Shown here: positions 12,328 to 24,275 of the stretch, in pieces
Position numbering within the stretch: the first letter of the stretch is position 1
How the letters are laid out: each line of letters begins with the position of its first letter
Assembly: GCF_001039355.2 (NCBI RefSeq)
Contig: NW_019775927.1
Span: 116,195 to 164,588 of the forward strand
DNA from: Lingula anatina
Taxonomy: Eukaryota; Brachiopoda; Lingulata; Lingulida; Lingulidae
DNA length: 48,394 nt
Direction: 5' to 3'
Program-made: the position numbers and the translations under genes
The notes under the pieces: model-generated
Told to the model about the DNA's origin: nothing
Database searches by the model: none
The model's input: the letters and a program-made list of their open reading frames with translations, nothing else

Positions 12328-13268
12328 TCAGTTAAGTACCACAGTGTAGTCACTTAATTTCAGTAAGCTTGATAAATGGGACCCCTTGCGTCCTGTCATC
12401 AAGTTAAAACCTCTAAAAGTTTTATTTCCACCCAGATTTGTCCTTTTTTGAACCCTCAGTGTATCCAGGGTCCTTTGGTTTTTGTGGCTCCAGATATTTT
12501 GACCAAGTGGACCCTGGACTCGTATCACGTTTAAAGGTTGTTTGTATTTTTCATGGCCATAATTTTTCACCTACAGCTTCTTTGTTGTTTTGCATAGAAT
12601 CCGCTGAAAAGTTGAGTTATGGTGGCGTGACAGATACAGATGGTGAAATGCCGTGGATTCATCCATTTTCCATCCAAGATGTACAAAAATAACATCATTC
12701 ATGTCCAGATATTCTTGAGATGCACAGATATCTCTTCCATACAGTACACTAAATTTTCAGGACTAGTGTGGATGTTTCAGACAATTTTTGATCACCCCAA
12801 CTTGACAAGTTGCAGTTTTCATATCCTCTTAATGCAATAGGAAATTGCTAGCTACTTTTTCAGGATTTTGAGTTTTTTCTACTGTCACCCATGAAGTCTC
12901 TGTTGATACTCTGAATCTCGGAGGGATTTACAGTAAAGGAGAGTTTCGGCTGGGTGGATGAAAGCCAGTACCATATGCCTCGGGGCAATGATGGGCAATC
13001 CATAGTGTTGATGGGCGATCCATAGGTCTGCACTAATACAGAATTAACATTATGTTCGTGATATTTGTGTTGCGTCATGTAGTAAGTGCAAAATTTTCAA
13101 ATCCACTTGAAATACCCTAGCTGCCCACTTTGCTCTTAGTGCTTTCTTCTCAGATTTTTTTTCGAGGACACAACTGTCTATCAGTGCAGATTTCCACTGT
13201 AGAAATATTTTGTATGTCCTTGGATCACCACGTGAAGACCACCACTTTCTTTGTTTTTTCCCCAACAC
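12328..13268 (-). other. Cluster of broken minus-strand open frames in intron 1
   Basis: Several adjacent minus-strand frames of 70-80 codons follow one another with frame changes (13268-13050, 13078-12860, 12745-12571, 12570-12328). One reads ICASQEYLDMNDVIFVHLGW, which looks protein-like. Consistent with a decayed gene or transposon copy, but I see no recognisable domain. Confidence 0.15.
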
Positions 13269-14158
13269 TTAATTTTTTTTTCTTTTAGGAGACAAAAGTG
13301 ACATTCAGTACAGTACAATTAAAATCAGAAGTACATTATCCTTAGCTGATCTTACCAGTTTTTTTTTTTACTTTAGAAGTAAGAAACTTTCATAATGATT
13401 TCTTGTCTTCTTGCAAATGTGTCTAGATAAAATTAGGAGACAGCAGTTAATCAAACATTAATATTTATGGTGATTGTTTATGAAATTTGGACAAGATAAG
13501 TAAATAATATTATTCAAATCAGTGTTATGTTACTAGTACATTGATTTAGAAGTTTTGAAGTATAAGAACGCTTCATCACTTCAGCACTTTTTACGAGTAC
13601 CTAAAATTGATAAGTCTTGAAAAATAAAATAATGGAAACATTGAAAAATTCAAGTAAATACGGTTCTGCATTTTGTCCCACAGATGTCGTCTGCTCCATC
13701 TTCAGAATGAAAGTATTGTTGTGAGCCCCAGGGGGCGATGCTCAATCAAATCACTCTTCTTTCTTCTTGATTTTGTCACTGTGGAATAAGATGGGGCCAC
13801 AGATCATGGATAAAACACAGGATTCAGGCTCTTAAGTAATATGACCTGCCATTATACATGATTTGGGAACAAATAGTTGAAATATTGGCCCTGAATGTGG
13901 GTATTTATCAGTTGAGTGTTTCTTTGGTAACAGTTAGATTGCTATGCCTGTTTGTGAAACAATAGTTTCAAAGGGGGGCCCTGATAGTGGATGATTCAAA
14001 ACAATGGCAGTCATCAACCTCAATAGTTATGATTAATAACTAATCGCATCATGGCAGAATTTGAAACAAGATCTATAAACATGTCAGTCTTTAGTACAAT
14101 ATATGTGACTGAAACATTTACACAGTAGAGGATTGAAGCAGACTATGAAAAATGCATT

Positions 14159-14162
<4 letters not shown>

Positions 14163-14216
<54 letters not shown>
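14163..14216 (+). repeat. CT microsatellite ending in CG dinucleotides
   Basis: About 23 CT units followed by GCGCGCG, an unusual CpG run in AT-rich intron DNA. Confidence 0.8.
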
Positions 14217-15123
14217 CCTGTGCCTTTCTATACATGCTTCAGTGACTGGCCCCCATCCTATGTTACTAATTTAGCTCTGAAATTACAATTTTAGAAAGAT
14301 TTACTTGACAGAGTGGTAGAATTTAAATAAGATATACTTGACAAAAAAAGTAGATATGTATCTCTGCATGACTCAAACACCTTCCAGCTTATTTCATTGC
14401 AAGTTTTTCACCCTGAATCATAAGTCCTGCATTTTCTAATATCTTAATTGTGATTTTTGTCAGTCAGAGAAACAGGAAATTGTACATTTGCAAGGGTTTT
14501 TTATGTGCACATGACTGACACATGGATTAGAATTGTTCAGTCAGTTTTAATGTGGATAAGTCCTCATTATATGCCATAACATCAATTGCATAAATTTTTA
14601 TAGTACTTATCTCAAGTATGAGTTATTGAATAGCTTGGTTGTCGTAGCCGCAGATGATCACTGAAATGCTTGCTGGTATAAAAAAAAGTGTCAGCTCTCA
14701 GCATGGAATGTCTCAAGTGAATAAGACAAAGAACCCTTAAGTAGAGTATTGATTGCATGTGGCTCGAACACTCATTAGGATGTGTTTGCATGAATAGCCT
14801 GGATACTCCCAAAGCGTCTGGTTCTCTACATGTTCCAAAACATGTCTGTACTGGTACAGTTTAAGATATAACCTCACATTGAAGCTGGGTTAGAGTCTGA
14901 TACCAACTCCCACAAATATCTGACTTCCCTAATCACATTTTTCCCTCTGTCAGTAAAGGATCCGATGTTATATTTTCATGGATTGGTTTGTCTGTTTGAT
15001 AGTGGGTAAGACATCTCAATAAAAGTCATTTCCAAATTTTGGTGAATTTTTCAGGACAAGATAGTTGTGTAGGAAAAAATGATTACAAGATTTATCTAAA
15101 AGGGGTATATTTAAAGAATCTTG

Positions 15124-15312
15124 GACCGCATTCTTAACAGCAGACTAGCTGCGATCTGCGTATGAAATATGGCGACCCACTTAAAAACTTGCGCTTTAAC
15201 TCCCAAAAAGACACTGAATAGATTCCCCGTGGGGAGTACACAACAAGCATTTGAGTGGGTCAGTCATATTTGATCTGCAGATCTGTTGGGCCACAGTTCT
15301 GCATGCAATCTT
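15124..15312. mobile_element. Diverged MITE
   Basis: Imperfect inverted repeat: the left arm GCATTCTTAACAGCAGACTA... and the right arm (read inverted) GCATGCAGAACTGTGG share the order GATCTGC, AAATATG, GACCCACT. About two-thirds identity between arms. The AAATATG(G) and CCCAC blocks suggest kinship with the elements at 11.1 kb and 37.2 kb. Confidence 0.45.
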
Positions 15313-16818
15313 GTATTGGCTCTCTTCTTTGAGGTCTTGCAGTGCTCTGCAGTTTCTTGCTTTGTTTCTGGATGAGAGGAATGATATAAGGGATCTTGCA
15401 CCATTGACACAACACCAATAACAGTCAAATTATAAATTATAAATGGTTTCTACTACAATATACTTTGGAACTGAACCAATTACTATTTCACAAAAAAATG
15501 AGACATGGCAGTGAAAACCACATCAATGCAAGAACCAATCAGAAGTAATCCAATATAAAGTCAGCCATTGTCTGTGGGAGCCTTGTTTGATGGTGATTTA
15601 TGGTATTGTTTGGATCAAAAAAATAACCACAGATGGTTGGCAGAATCACAGTAGTAGTAATTACTGATGATGTAATGAAAAGAATGGCCCTAGCCATTGT
15701 TCTATCTTCTGTGTGAGTAAGAACCAGAACTGGCTAAGAGACAGACGGCCAAAGGAGTTAACATTTACAGAATGTCTTCCCTTCAGACAATGGCTTCCAT
15801 TGATTCTTATTGCCATGCTCATTGGTCTTTACTAATTGTGGGTTATAAGACTGAGTTTTTCTTTCTGTATCAGAGTAAATGCATTTGTAAAACATACATT
15901 TTTTTATTATTTGTTTTGAATTATTTTAAAAGAGTATAGAATTTTTTCACCAGTTTTTCCACTTAAGTTTTTCCACTTAAGGCGTGCAGGCGTGACTATA
16001 GGCAGCTGCATAGGGACCAGAAATACATATTAAAAAAAAAACATGAATTATTCTTTTCAAAACCAGTTATTCAAGCAAAGTGTGTCTTCTTTGTACTCAT
16101 AGTATTCAGTATTGAATATATATATGATTTTTTAATGAAAATTGCCCTGAAATCGATATATTTCTGCACAAGTCGTCTGCACTCAGTGAATTCTTGACAA
16201 AGAGTACTAAAGCACAAGCCCTTCATACCAAGAACTCTCTATTTGTCTCCATTATGGAGCAAGTAATTCTTTCAAGGAGAAGAAATTTTTCAGAATACTT
16301 GACAAATCTACTTTACTCTATCAGTGGGCTTTGAGTGTGGTATTGTGTGGTCCTTTGTTTACACTTAACTCATATTCTAGGATTGAAGTTGAAAGAATTT
16401 CTAGTAGATATTGTAGATATTCAGCAAAAAAAGTGGTCTGGTTTGGAAGTTTGTACGTTGAACTTCAGGCCAATGCCAACTTCTTTATTTTTTATTCTCA
16501 ATATTTTCACATTTTGTGGACTCCAACCAACAGTGGTGGGTTGGATTGGTGTTCACCACACTGTATCCTGCCGTTATGATTTATGGCTCTCACAGAAGTG
16601 TGCATGGTGCAGTTGATATACTCGTCTAACATTTATGATTGATCCAGTGAATTTTAGTCAAAAATACTGCTGAAGTTCACACATGACAAGCAGCACTCAA
16701 GGAAATACTAAAATAAGAAAGCTGGTTTATGCTGGTTTTGAGACCCAGGCTGCGGGTCTTCACCAGTCGTAATATTTTCAGAGGCCACGGTTGTCATCAC
16801 ATGGCTGTGTCTCTAGCT

Positions 16819-17053
16819 CAGGTCTTATAAATGGATTAGGCTGATCTTTTAGCACTGACACACATACTAACCACCTAAGCCACAAATTCACCAGCACTAC
16901 CAGAGCAGATGAATGTTAGTGTTAGGCATCGCTTTGTTGGTGCTAAATAATTGTATGGTGTGTTGGTTAATTCATGGGATTTGTGATTGATATGGGCGTT
17001 AGTGCTAAGAGATCTGTGGGTAGTGTTAGTAAACGCTGTTTATAAGGCCTGCA
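16819..17053. mobile_element. MITE-like palindrome immediately upstream of exon 2
   Basis: Ends CAGGTCTTATAAA and, inverted, CAGGCCTTATAAA; the arms share GATCT(T/C)TTAGCACT and ACAAATTC-like blocks. About 235 bp, ending 61 bases before exon 2, close enough to sit over its branch-point region. Confidence 0.55.
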
Positions 17054-17114
17054 GCTTCCATTTTTCTATTTGCAATATATTATGATAAATTTAATGTCTG
17101 TTGTTTTTTTTCAG

Positions 17115-17251
17115 GCCTCCATAGAGCTCCACCCAAACCTCCTGAAGTCCCTCCGCCTCCTGAGCCAGAACAGGAAGATTTTATAGAGAAACAACGACAG
17201 ATTTCCAGAGCTTCAACTCGAAAAGCGAAGGAAAAGGAAGATGAAAACCCA
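17115..17251 (+). CDS. AFAP1: AFAP-like coding exon 2 (proline-rich)
   Basis: Acceptor TTTTTTTTCAG, donor GTAAGC; enters in phase 1 and leaves in phase 0. It encodes residues 48-93. PPKPPEVPPPPEPEQ (53-67) is a candidate SH3-binding segment, matching the Pro-rich N-terminal region of AFAP1 that binds Src SH3. A basic/acidic KAKEKEDENP stretch follows. Confidence 0.85.
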
Positions 17252-17543
17252 GTAAGCACAATAGATTCATGTGATGCCTAAGTTACCTTTTTCTGGGAAG
17301 AAAATATCCCTATATTTTTGACTGGTTTGCTATAATATGTCCAGGTTCACTTTTAAGTGTGTACAATAAATAGATCTTCTTATGAAGTAGTTTAGACTGG
17401 ACTTGTAACAAAACTTGCTAAATCAGATTGTCTAAAATTTAAGCCATTTGAAATAACACATAATTGTTACCTTTTAGTTGTTTTTTTTCTATGGACTCTT
17501 TGTCAGGATTTGTTTTGGAAGATGTTTTCTTTTCTTCTTTCAG

Positions 17544-17590
17544 TATAGTGATGCAGAAAGTGTTGGGCTGTATGATGACTTAGATGCTGA
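17544..17590 (+). CDS. AFAP1: AFAP-like coding exon 3
   Basis: Short 47-nt exon; acceptor TTCTTTCAG, donor GTAAGT. It encodes residues 94-108, YSDAESVGLYDDLDA, an acidic segment with a YDDL tyrosine motif. Phase 0 in, phase 2 out. Confidence 0.75.
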
Positions 17591-17604
17591 GTAAGTGATC
17601 TCAC

Positions 17605-17690
17605 AGAGAATACTGTCACACCCAGCACACTGTCATATCTAATACATTGTCACATCTAACACTGTAACACAGTGCCATTCATGGGATTCT
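17605..17690 (+). repeat. Degenerate GTCACATCTAACAC repeats after exon 3
   Basis: Starting 15 bases after the exon 3 donor: CTGTCACACCCAGCACA, CTGTCATATCTAATACA and TTGTCACATCTAACAC units of about 17 bp. Related to the array after exon 12. Confidence 0.55.
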
Positions 17691-18603
17691 GTCACATTTG
17701 ATGTCATGACAAGACACAGCAATCTTATTCTCAATTAAAGCAAACTCATTCATCTTATATAAATCTAATAACATGCCATATAAAACTTAAAATTATCTGT
17801 TTTTTAAAATTAGTGTGTCCTGTGGTGAAATGTGCATCAAACCTTTGCAATATTTCGATACAACAATAATTGATTTCAGCAATCTGCAGTACATTTTGAC
17901 GAGTGATCTTCAAACTTAGCAGCATAAAACTCAGAAATGTTTATCTGACTCTTTCAACCTGGAAATAAAGAGGTTAAAATACTAGAGGAGGGTCGTCAAA
18001 TGTGACATGCTCGTATGTCCAACCAATTATGACAATAAAGATAGCGAACTCATGTTTAACAGTCAACCCCCATATAGTCTTTGAACACTCACAAGTTGCC
18101 ATCCATAGAATACAATGTAAACATTTCGGAGTGGCCAGAATGACTTAATTGAAAGATACACACTTTTGAAACCCCTACAGTATGAACTATTTATTGGTGG
18201 GCGGTATTTATTGGCTTTTGTCATGATTAAATCAGACAGCCATGTTTGTAATATGATTCAGTGACTTTGCTATTATTTATATTAATATTATATCATATGG
18301 ATGCATGGTTTGATAACCAAACACTGAAAAAGAGATGAAACATAAAATGTAACATAAACATAAAATGGATTTTAGGCATATTGAGAAAAATAAGCAAAAT
18401 TTTGTCCTGCAATCCTTATTATTTAACTGAATTTCTATTATCAATGTTCTGTCGCTGTTTTATTTATTTTATTTTATTAATTATTTATTTATTTATTATT
18501 TTTTTTTTTTTTTACGGAGGGGTGTGGATGTAGGGCTGTGTCATATTCAGGTCATATTCTCCAAAAATATATGCCTACATCATGATGGTCAACACCCTCT
18601 TTT

Positions 18604-18638
<35 letters not shown>

Positions 18639-18642
18639 TTTT
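18604..18642 (+). repeat. TTTA microsatellite before exon 4
   Basis: About ten TTTA units 54 bases upstream of exon 4; a related TTTA/poly-T tract lies at 18464-18513. Confidence 0.75.
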
Positions 18643-18695
18643 GCTGTATGCATTTTCAAGCTGAAGCTGTAATCTATGTGATCTTTGTTCTCTAG

Positions 18696-18793
18696 TGACC
18701 TCCCCCGCACCAATGGCTCACTCCATGGAGGGGGACTTGAGGAAGATCTGTATGAGGAACCTCTGCAGAGAGAGGAGGGGCTAGACCAGACAG
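18696..18793 (+). CDS. AFAP1: AFAP-like coding exon 4
   Basis: Acceptor TTCTCTAG, donor GTAGGA. It encodes residues 109-141 with a Gly-rich turn and LYEEPLQ (Y128), a YEEP-type potential SH2 ligand. The YEEA motif of vertebrate AFAP1 sits in a comparable N-terminal position. Confidence 0.8.
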
Positions 18794-20379
18794 GTAGGAT
18801 ACATCTTGAAATACGTGTGTAGAAACACACCTGTGCTTGTGTCTGCACTTGCTGGCACACACATACCCATATGCCCACATCTTCAGACATGTATTGTTTG
18901 CTCACTTTGAGTAGAGAAACACATGTGGGCTACATGCTGACTTGCATCCACTCTAAAAACAAAAATGAGCCAAGGAACTGTATGCATAATCTATCCTGTA
19001 AATGAAAATTCTTTGCATAGAAGATTGAATCTGACTTGAGGGAGAGAGATGTATCAAAGTAGTTTTTAGGTTTCAACTTGAATTTCTCTTATTCTTGATG
19101 CCGTGAAGAACTCAAATTATTGTTTGACAAAAAAAAAAAAAAAAAAATACCGAAAGTCCTTTTATCTCTTTTATTCTAGAAATGACTGACCTTGTTCAGT
19201 CTAAGATCATGTAGATAAGTTTTAAGAACTACAATTTGTGACACATTGACACCATTCGTGACTTTGTTTAAATGTGTTGAGGTTAACCAATGCAGTGTCA
19301 GAATTTTATATTAAGTTGTGCTAGACGTTTATTTCTGATAAGATCTAAGATGAACCCAAGGACGAAACTGTATATAGGTATTATAACCTGTTACCCTTAA
19401 AATGACAGATTTATGGGGTTAAAGATGCATATGAAGTCAATTTTTTGCCTCTAAAACGAACCAAATGCCAGCATGTATTTTCAAATAGTATAACTAAGAA
19501 ATTTGCCAAAAGACATTGTTTCATATTACCTGAAAAATGATAAATAATATTTGAACTTATTTTTCTGCTAGCTTTCTATGTTGTAAATACATGGAGCAGA
19601 AAAGTAGGTCACATAATTAGGCTAAATATCTGACCAAAAATTTTAAGAAAGGAGCAGTCTAAAGTGTATTTATGGCTGATCGAGTGATTTATTCAGTTTA
19701 TCCCTTGGCATGTCGACTTTATTTGTGTTGTATAAGAAACTAGTAGAAGTGGACTATGTGTGTTAATGGGAATCCATGCTCAGCCAATGCTCAGTTCATA
19801 TGTACTTTTAAGGCTAACAGTGAATTGAATTATCTATTGAGATGTCAAGACCAAAATGTGTTAGAATTTTTGCCAGAATATAAATATCTTTTTCTGTTGC
19901 TAATAGACATTTATTCCGATGAATTATGCAGAGGACCAGTTAACTTATATGATAAAATATTGTAGTTTTCTTAATTAGATTAGCATGATGATGATAATTT
20001 TAGAAAAATAATAATGCATTTACACTGCACATAGCATCAAATGAAAATACATAAGTATGAATAAGTAATGATGCAAAAAATATGAAAGTTTATTCCAATA
20101 AATCACGAATATAAATGAGTAATCATATAGAAGTGCTTCGGTTACACATATAAATGAACATTTATACAAAAAGGTTTAAAGAACATTAATCCATTTAGAT
20201 AAATCATAAGTGGAGAATACACTAGTGGAACTAAATAGAAATGAAATTGCCTAAGTATGAAAAAAATACCAATAGCTTATATTACCTAAAAATATAAATG
20301 AATGATTATATAAAAAAATATACAAAAAGAATATAAGGAGATGCATGGTATAATAGTAAAGAATTCTGTCTATTTATAG

Positions 20380-20497
20380 ATGATGGAGGTAGCGACACAT
20401 CGTACGAAACCTATGATGAAGAGGATGGCGATGTTTTCTCCCCATTTCCCATGGAGCGTATCCCTAGCCTTAATGAACAAGACATTCCACTTCCCAG
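20380..20497 (+). CDS. AFAP1: AFAP-like coding exon 5 (acidic Tyr motif)
   Basis: Acceptor TATTTATAG, donor GTAAGG. It encodes residues 142-180. DTSYETYDEEDGD (147-159) closely resembles the SSYESYDEEEE block just before PH1 in vertebrate AFAP1 and AFAP1L1, one of the best family markers in the gene. Leaves in phase 2. Confidence 0.87.
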
Positions 20498-21470
20498 GTA
20501 AGGTATCAAACAATGGAGAAGAAATGGGAATTATTTCAAATGTGTCTATTTTTGATATGAAGTCAAATCCAAGGTAAAATGAAATGCCTGAATTTAAGAG
20601 CATTCAGCATGTAAGTGTATGCTGTAATTGTCAGTTACAATTAATTTGTTTGTTACTTTTTATAAGAAAATGAAACCAAACAATGTTGAAAAAAGTAAGT
20701 AATATTAAGAATGTAGTCCTTCAATTATGCTTTAAAAACAAAAATTAAAAAAAAATGATATCATAAAGTTGGAGTCCCTGAAATGCCATGATTGTAAGTA
20801 CACTTTCCAATGGTTGTGTTACATTTGGATATCGCATATCTGTTAGATAAGTTTGCTTTTTAAGGTGATGGTTAATGCATTTTCATTCTTGAACTCATAT
20901 TAAAAAAAACTGTGTCCATTTCACAATATTATATACATACTGTTGACTCTCACATTACAATCCATCCTTTCTCATGTCAGCATCCCCATCTGGGGACAAT
21001 ATGGGTCCATTGTGGATCATTAATGGGTTCCCAGTGTAGCTTGAATATGGGTATTTGTGGGTCCCAGATGGGTTGGCCTGAAACTGAATAGAATGTAGGC
21101 CACTGTTGGATTGGAATGAACCACAGCTCAGTTTGACCAAGCTATACTGAAATTATCTCTTACACAAAAGAGCTTTTATATAGCTTGATATTTGGTCTAA
21201 AATATTTATCTATGATAACCAGACTTACTAAGTATTTCATTCTGATACTTTATTTTTTGACCACTACTATAGATTTATTTTATACTTAGATAAGACCAAG
21301 TTTAGGGTTGGAAAGTTTTGACCAATTTATGGGCAGAAGTTTTATTGTAAGACTGGTCAAGACCTTTGTTTAAGAAAATCTCAGGGTTATTCACCATTAG
21401 AATTATATTCCTGAAGCACACCATAATAACCCCACAACAACAGTCTATATTCTGCGTGTTCTTTCCTTAG

Positions 21471-21503
21471 CCCTGTTTTACCCTCTGAAGATTTCTTTGT
21501 ACG
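21471..21503 (+). CDS. AFAP1: AFAP-like coding exon 6 (33-nt micro-exon)
   Basis: 33-nt exon between TTCCTTAG and GTAAGT. It inserts SPVLPSEDFFV before an Arg. It enters and leaves in phase 2, so skipping it keeps the frame and still yields Arg at the junction (AG+A): a candidate alternative micro-exon. A 20-bp-period TCACATGACC repeat starts 10 bases after its donor. Confidence 0.65.
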
Positions 21504-21512
21504 GTAAGTGAA

Positions 21513-21582
21513 TCACATGACCACTGAGTCAGTCACATGACCATATAAATGATCACGTGACCCAAATGTGAAATCACATGGT
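21513..21582 (+). repeat. TCACATGACC tandem repeat after exon 6
   Basis: TCACATGACC at 21513 and 21533, TCACGTGACC at 21553, TCACATGG at 21574: a period of about 20 bp starting 10 bases after the exon end. Confidence 0.65.
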
Positions 21583-23060
21583 TTCTGAGTGGCATCAAAT
21601 GTATTTTTAACCTAGAGATTTGCACTTTTATGGACACTAGTATTTCTGAAGGTCCTGATAGTAAAAATTGGATTTAAGGTTACCTATTTTATCATGCAAA
21701 TTTTTAAAGTTTGAAGATTCACCAAATCTATCAGGACCATTCCTTCTCTGGTTTGCACTTCATAGTCAATGTTAACCTTTCTCCAAAGTTGCTGTTTTAT
21801 TATTATGATCTTATTGTTGAGCAATCACTTTTCACTTAAGCAGTAACATTTTCACTGATGTAACTAAACATATAAAAATTGACACTGTTTTATTACTTAC
21901 TACCTGGGTTACCTTAACATTCATATTTTCATAGGGCAGATTCAGGGTATAATCCTCCCCTCCCCCCCCCTTCATTGTCTTAAACCATCCCTGTCAAAAA
22001 TGAAATAAAATATTTTCTTAATAACTGAGATTCACAAAAGCAGTCTGTGATATTAACACTTGTCCTATACCAAATGCAACTCAAATTGCAGCAGGGCTAG
22101 TAACGTTTTGCAAATTTGTTCGGTTTCTAGTCACTGTTTCTACTTTGGGCCAAAATAAATTAGATATTGGTGTTGAAAAAAGATGATGGGCCAGTAGGCC
22201 TATGCTAAAATGAATCATCACAGACTTCAGAAGTATTGAAAATACCCAAATGTCCAAATTACATTCAGAATTACTAGTAAAGATAGCATTTTATACTCAC
22301 ATCACTGAAATATCTTAAATAGTTGCTTGTATTGCCACTTACTAATAATCAGTCACTACTGTTTATAAATTATATTCTCGTGCACAAATATGGCAATTTC
22401 ATGGCATACACCAGGGATGTGATTTTTGTTTTTCAGGATATCAACTTTTTAACTTCGATTATTTAAATGTTTCCAGGATAATTGCAAAACATTGTCAATC
22501 CCCCCCCCCCCCTCCCCGTACGCATTAAAAAAAAATCACATCCCTGATTGAATTGATTGAATTATTGTTAAATGTATCCATTAAGATCACTGACAGATTT
22601 GTTAGTAGTATAGATGTTTGCTCTTAGCCATGGACATGAAAAATTTGTGTTCTTGTGACAGTGAAGAATTTCTTTGCTGCAAAAAATGTGGTACAGTGAT
22701 TAAATGTTATGAGGACAGGTGGGGCAAAATTTGTCTGTAAAGGGAGTTGTTGATACTGTCCAGGTTGATGCATGTTTCATGTACAATTTGGGTTGGGGTC
22801 TGAGACATTACTGCCACTTATTGTTTTGTTATAAGTGTAATGGAAATTATATTGGTATCATCTTTAATTGTGATTTATGTGTGAAATTCACATGGAATGG
22901 GTTTCGGTGATGGCAGATAAACGGATAAAATATTTTGCTTTAATATTGTAGTATAAATTTTCACCAGGCATTAGAAACTGACAAGAATAGTATGATGCAT
23001 ATGTAATAATTGCCTCATTGGCTTGAAAAATTGATTAAGGATAAATTTCTTATTGAAGAT

Positions 23061-23120
23061 ATGCTATGTGAACAGAAAGACATTAAAAATATGCTATGTG
23101 AACAGAAAGACATTAAAAAT
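23061..23120 (+). repeat. Perfect 30-bp tandem duplication upstream of the PH1 exon
   Basis: 23061-23090 and 23091-23120 are identical (begin ATGCTATGTGAACAG, end ACATTAAAAAT), 79 bases upstream of exon 7. Recent event. Confidence 0.8.
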
Positions 23121-23199
23121 AGTTGTTGAGAACAACAGCCTTCTGGCTAATATGTCTTTCATTTATTTGTTTATTTATATATTTTGTTTTAATTTTTAG

Positions 23200-23566
23200 A
23201 ATTCGATCAAAAAAGAAAAAGAAGAGTAAAGAGAAGGACACTAAAAGAGAAGAAAAGGGCAGAGAATCTGATAGCGACACAACCACAACTAGAACTCTAA
23301 AAAATATCACCCACTTTGGTGATCTGTATCATAAAGGAAAACTTACATGGACAAAACGCTATTGCGTAATAAGTGACAAAAGATTATTAGTTTATAAAAA
23401 CGAGAAAGACATGAAGGCAATTATAGACCTACATTTACAAGGTTATGATGTTATTTATATGGAGAAGGAGGGGAAAAGGAATCACGTTTTAAGAATCTCC
23501 CACCCTGGCTGCGAGACACTGTGGTTCAGTGGAGAGACAAAGGACAGTACGGACTCGTGGTTACAG
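23200..23566 (+). CDS. AFAP1: AFAP-like coding exon 7 (PH domain 1)
   Basis: Acceptor AATTTTTAG, donor GTAAAG. It encodes residues 192-314. A lysine-rich nuclear-localisation-like run (195-205) is followed by the first PH domain: GDLYHKGKLTWTKRYCVI, the LLVYKNEKD strand, the LHLQGYDVIYME strand, and the start of the C-terminal helix at DSWLQ with the conserved Trp (W312). Matches the AFAP1 PH1 pattern of FGQWTKLLCVIK and LQGCNITYI. Confidence 0.92.
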
Positions 23567-24058
23567 GTAAAGAGATTACTAAAAATTAGAGCGTATGTTT
23601 GGTTTTATCTTGTAAAATAAATACGTTTTTGTTTGTAACAGCAATCACAGGGGCAAATCCAGAGATATTTTCTGACAGTCTTCCAAGTTATGTTTGTTGA
23701 TCCATTCTTTAATTTTAATAATCTTCTGACAGAAAAAATATATGCCTGTCAGTGTCAGTGTCAGTGTAAAATTCTGACCCAGAAGATGGCTTCCTTCCGC
23801 CCCTGAATCATGCAGCATATATTATTATTATATGCTGATTCATGATAGATTGATATTTTTTTTCTTTTTTATTTTATATCTCATTTATTTATTGATTGAT
23901 TGTTGTTGTTGTTGTTATTTTATTATCATTTTTTGTATCAAAACGGTGGTTCTATTTTCCTGGAAAGGGGTAACTGTTGTAAAGTAACACAGGACCTATA
24001 ATATGCTTAAACTGAAATAAAAAAAAGGGCTCATGTCTCTTAATTTATGCTTTTTCAG

Positions 24059-24226
24059 GCCCTACTCACTGCTGCTTTTACGGAGGATCATATACCACCG
24101 TCAGCTTCCAGTATGAGTTTCGATCGCACCTCTGTTGAACCCCTTTCAAGCAAAGAGGGGTCCCCACCTCAAAGTGTACTAGTCAACCAAGCAAGCCATT
24201 ACAATATCACTCCTTCTGAATCTAAG
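24059..24226 (+). CDS. AFAP1: AFAP-like coding exon 8 (end of PH1, linker)
   Basis: Acceptor CTTTTTCAG, donor GTAGGT; phase 0-0, 56 codons (315-370). It completes the PH1 helix (ALLTAAFTE) and continues into a Ser/Pro-rich linker. Being symmetric, it could be skipped in frame, but that would truncate the PH1 helix. Confidence 0.85.
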
Positions 24227-24236
24227 GTAGGTACGC

Positions 24237-24275
24237 TTACCATGGTGACTGCTATATTAGTTACCATGGTAACCT
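24237..24275 (+). repeat. TTACCATGGT two-copy repeat after exon 8
   Basis: TTACCATGGTGAC at 24237 and TTACCATGGTAAC at 24261, 24 bp apart, 10 bases after the donor. CATGG(C/T)AACCAG is found twice again at about 39923-39978. Confidence 0.45.

Larger units (their letters stand above)
11010..17114 (+). other. Intron 1 of the AFAP-like gene (largest intron within the coding region)
   Basis: 6.1 kb. Holds three or four MITE copies, a CT microsatellite, and the broken minus-strand frames at 12.3-13.3 kb. Otherwise AT-rich unique DNA. Confidence 0.7.
18794..23199 (+). other. Introns between exons 4 and 7
   Basis: Outside exons 5 and 6 these three introns hold poly-A at about 19128-19147, an AT-rich ATAAATGA-like stretch at 19.98-20.35 kb, C-runs at 21956-21972 and 22500-22518, and the 30-bp duplication. 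No other gene seen. Confidence 0.6.

Noticed and set aside
20370-20603. Minus-strand and alternative plus-strand frames over exon 5
   Set aside because: Shadows of the acidic AFAP exon, which fits phase and family.
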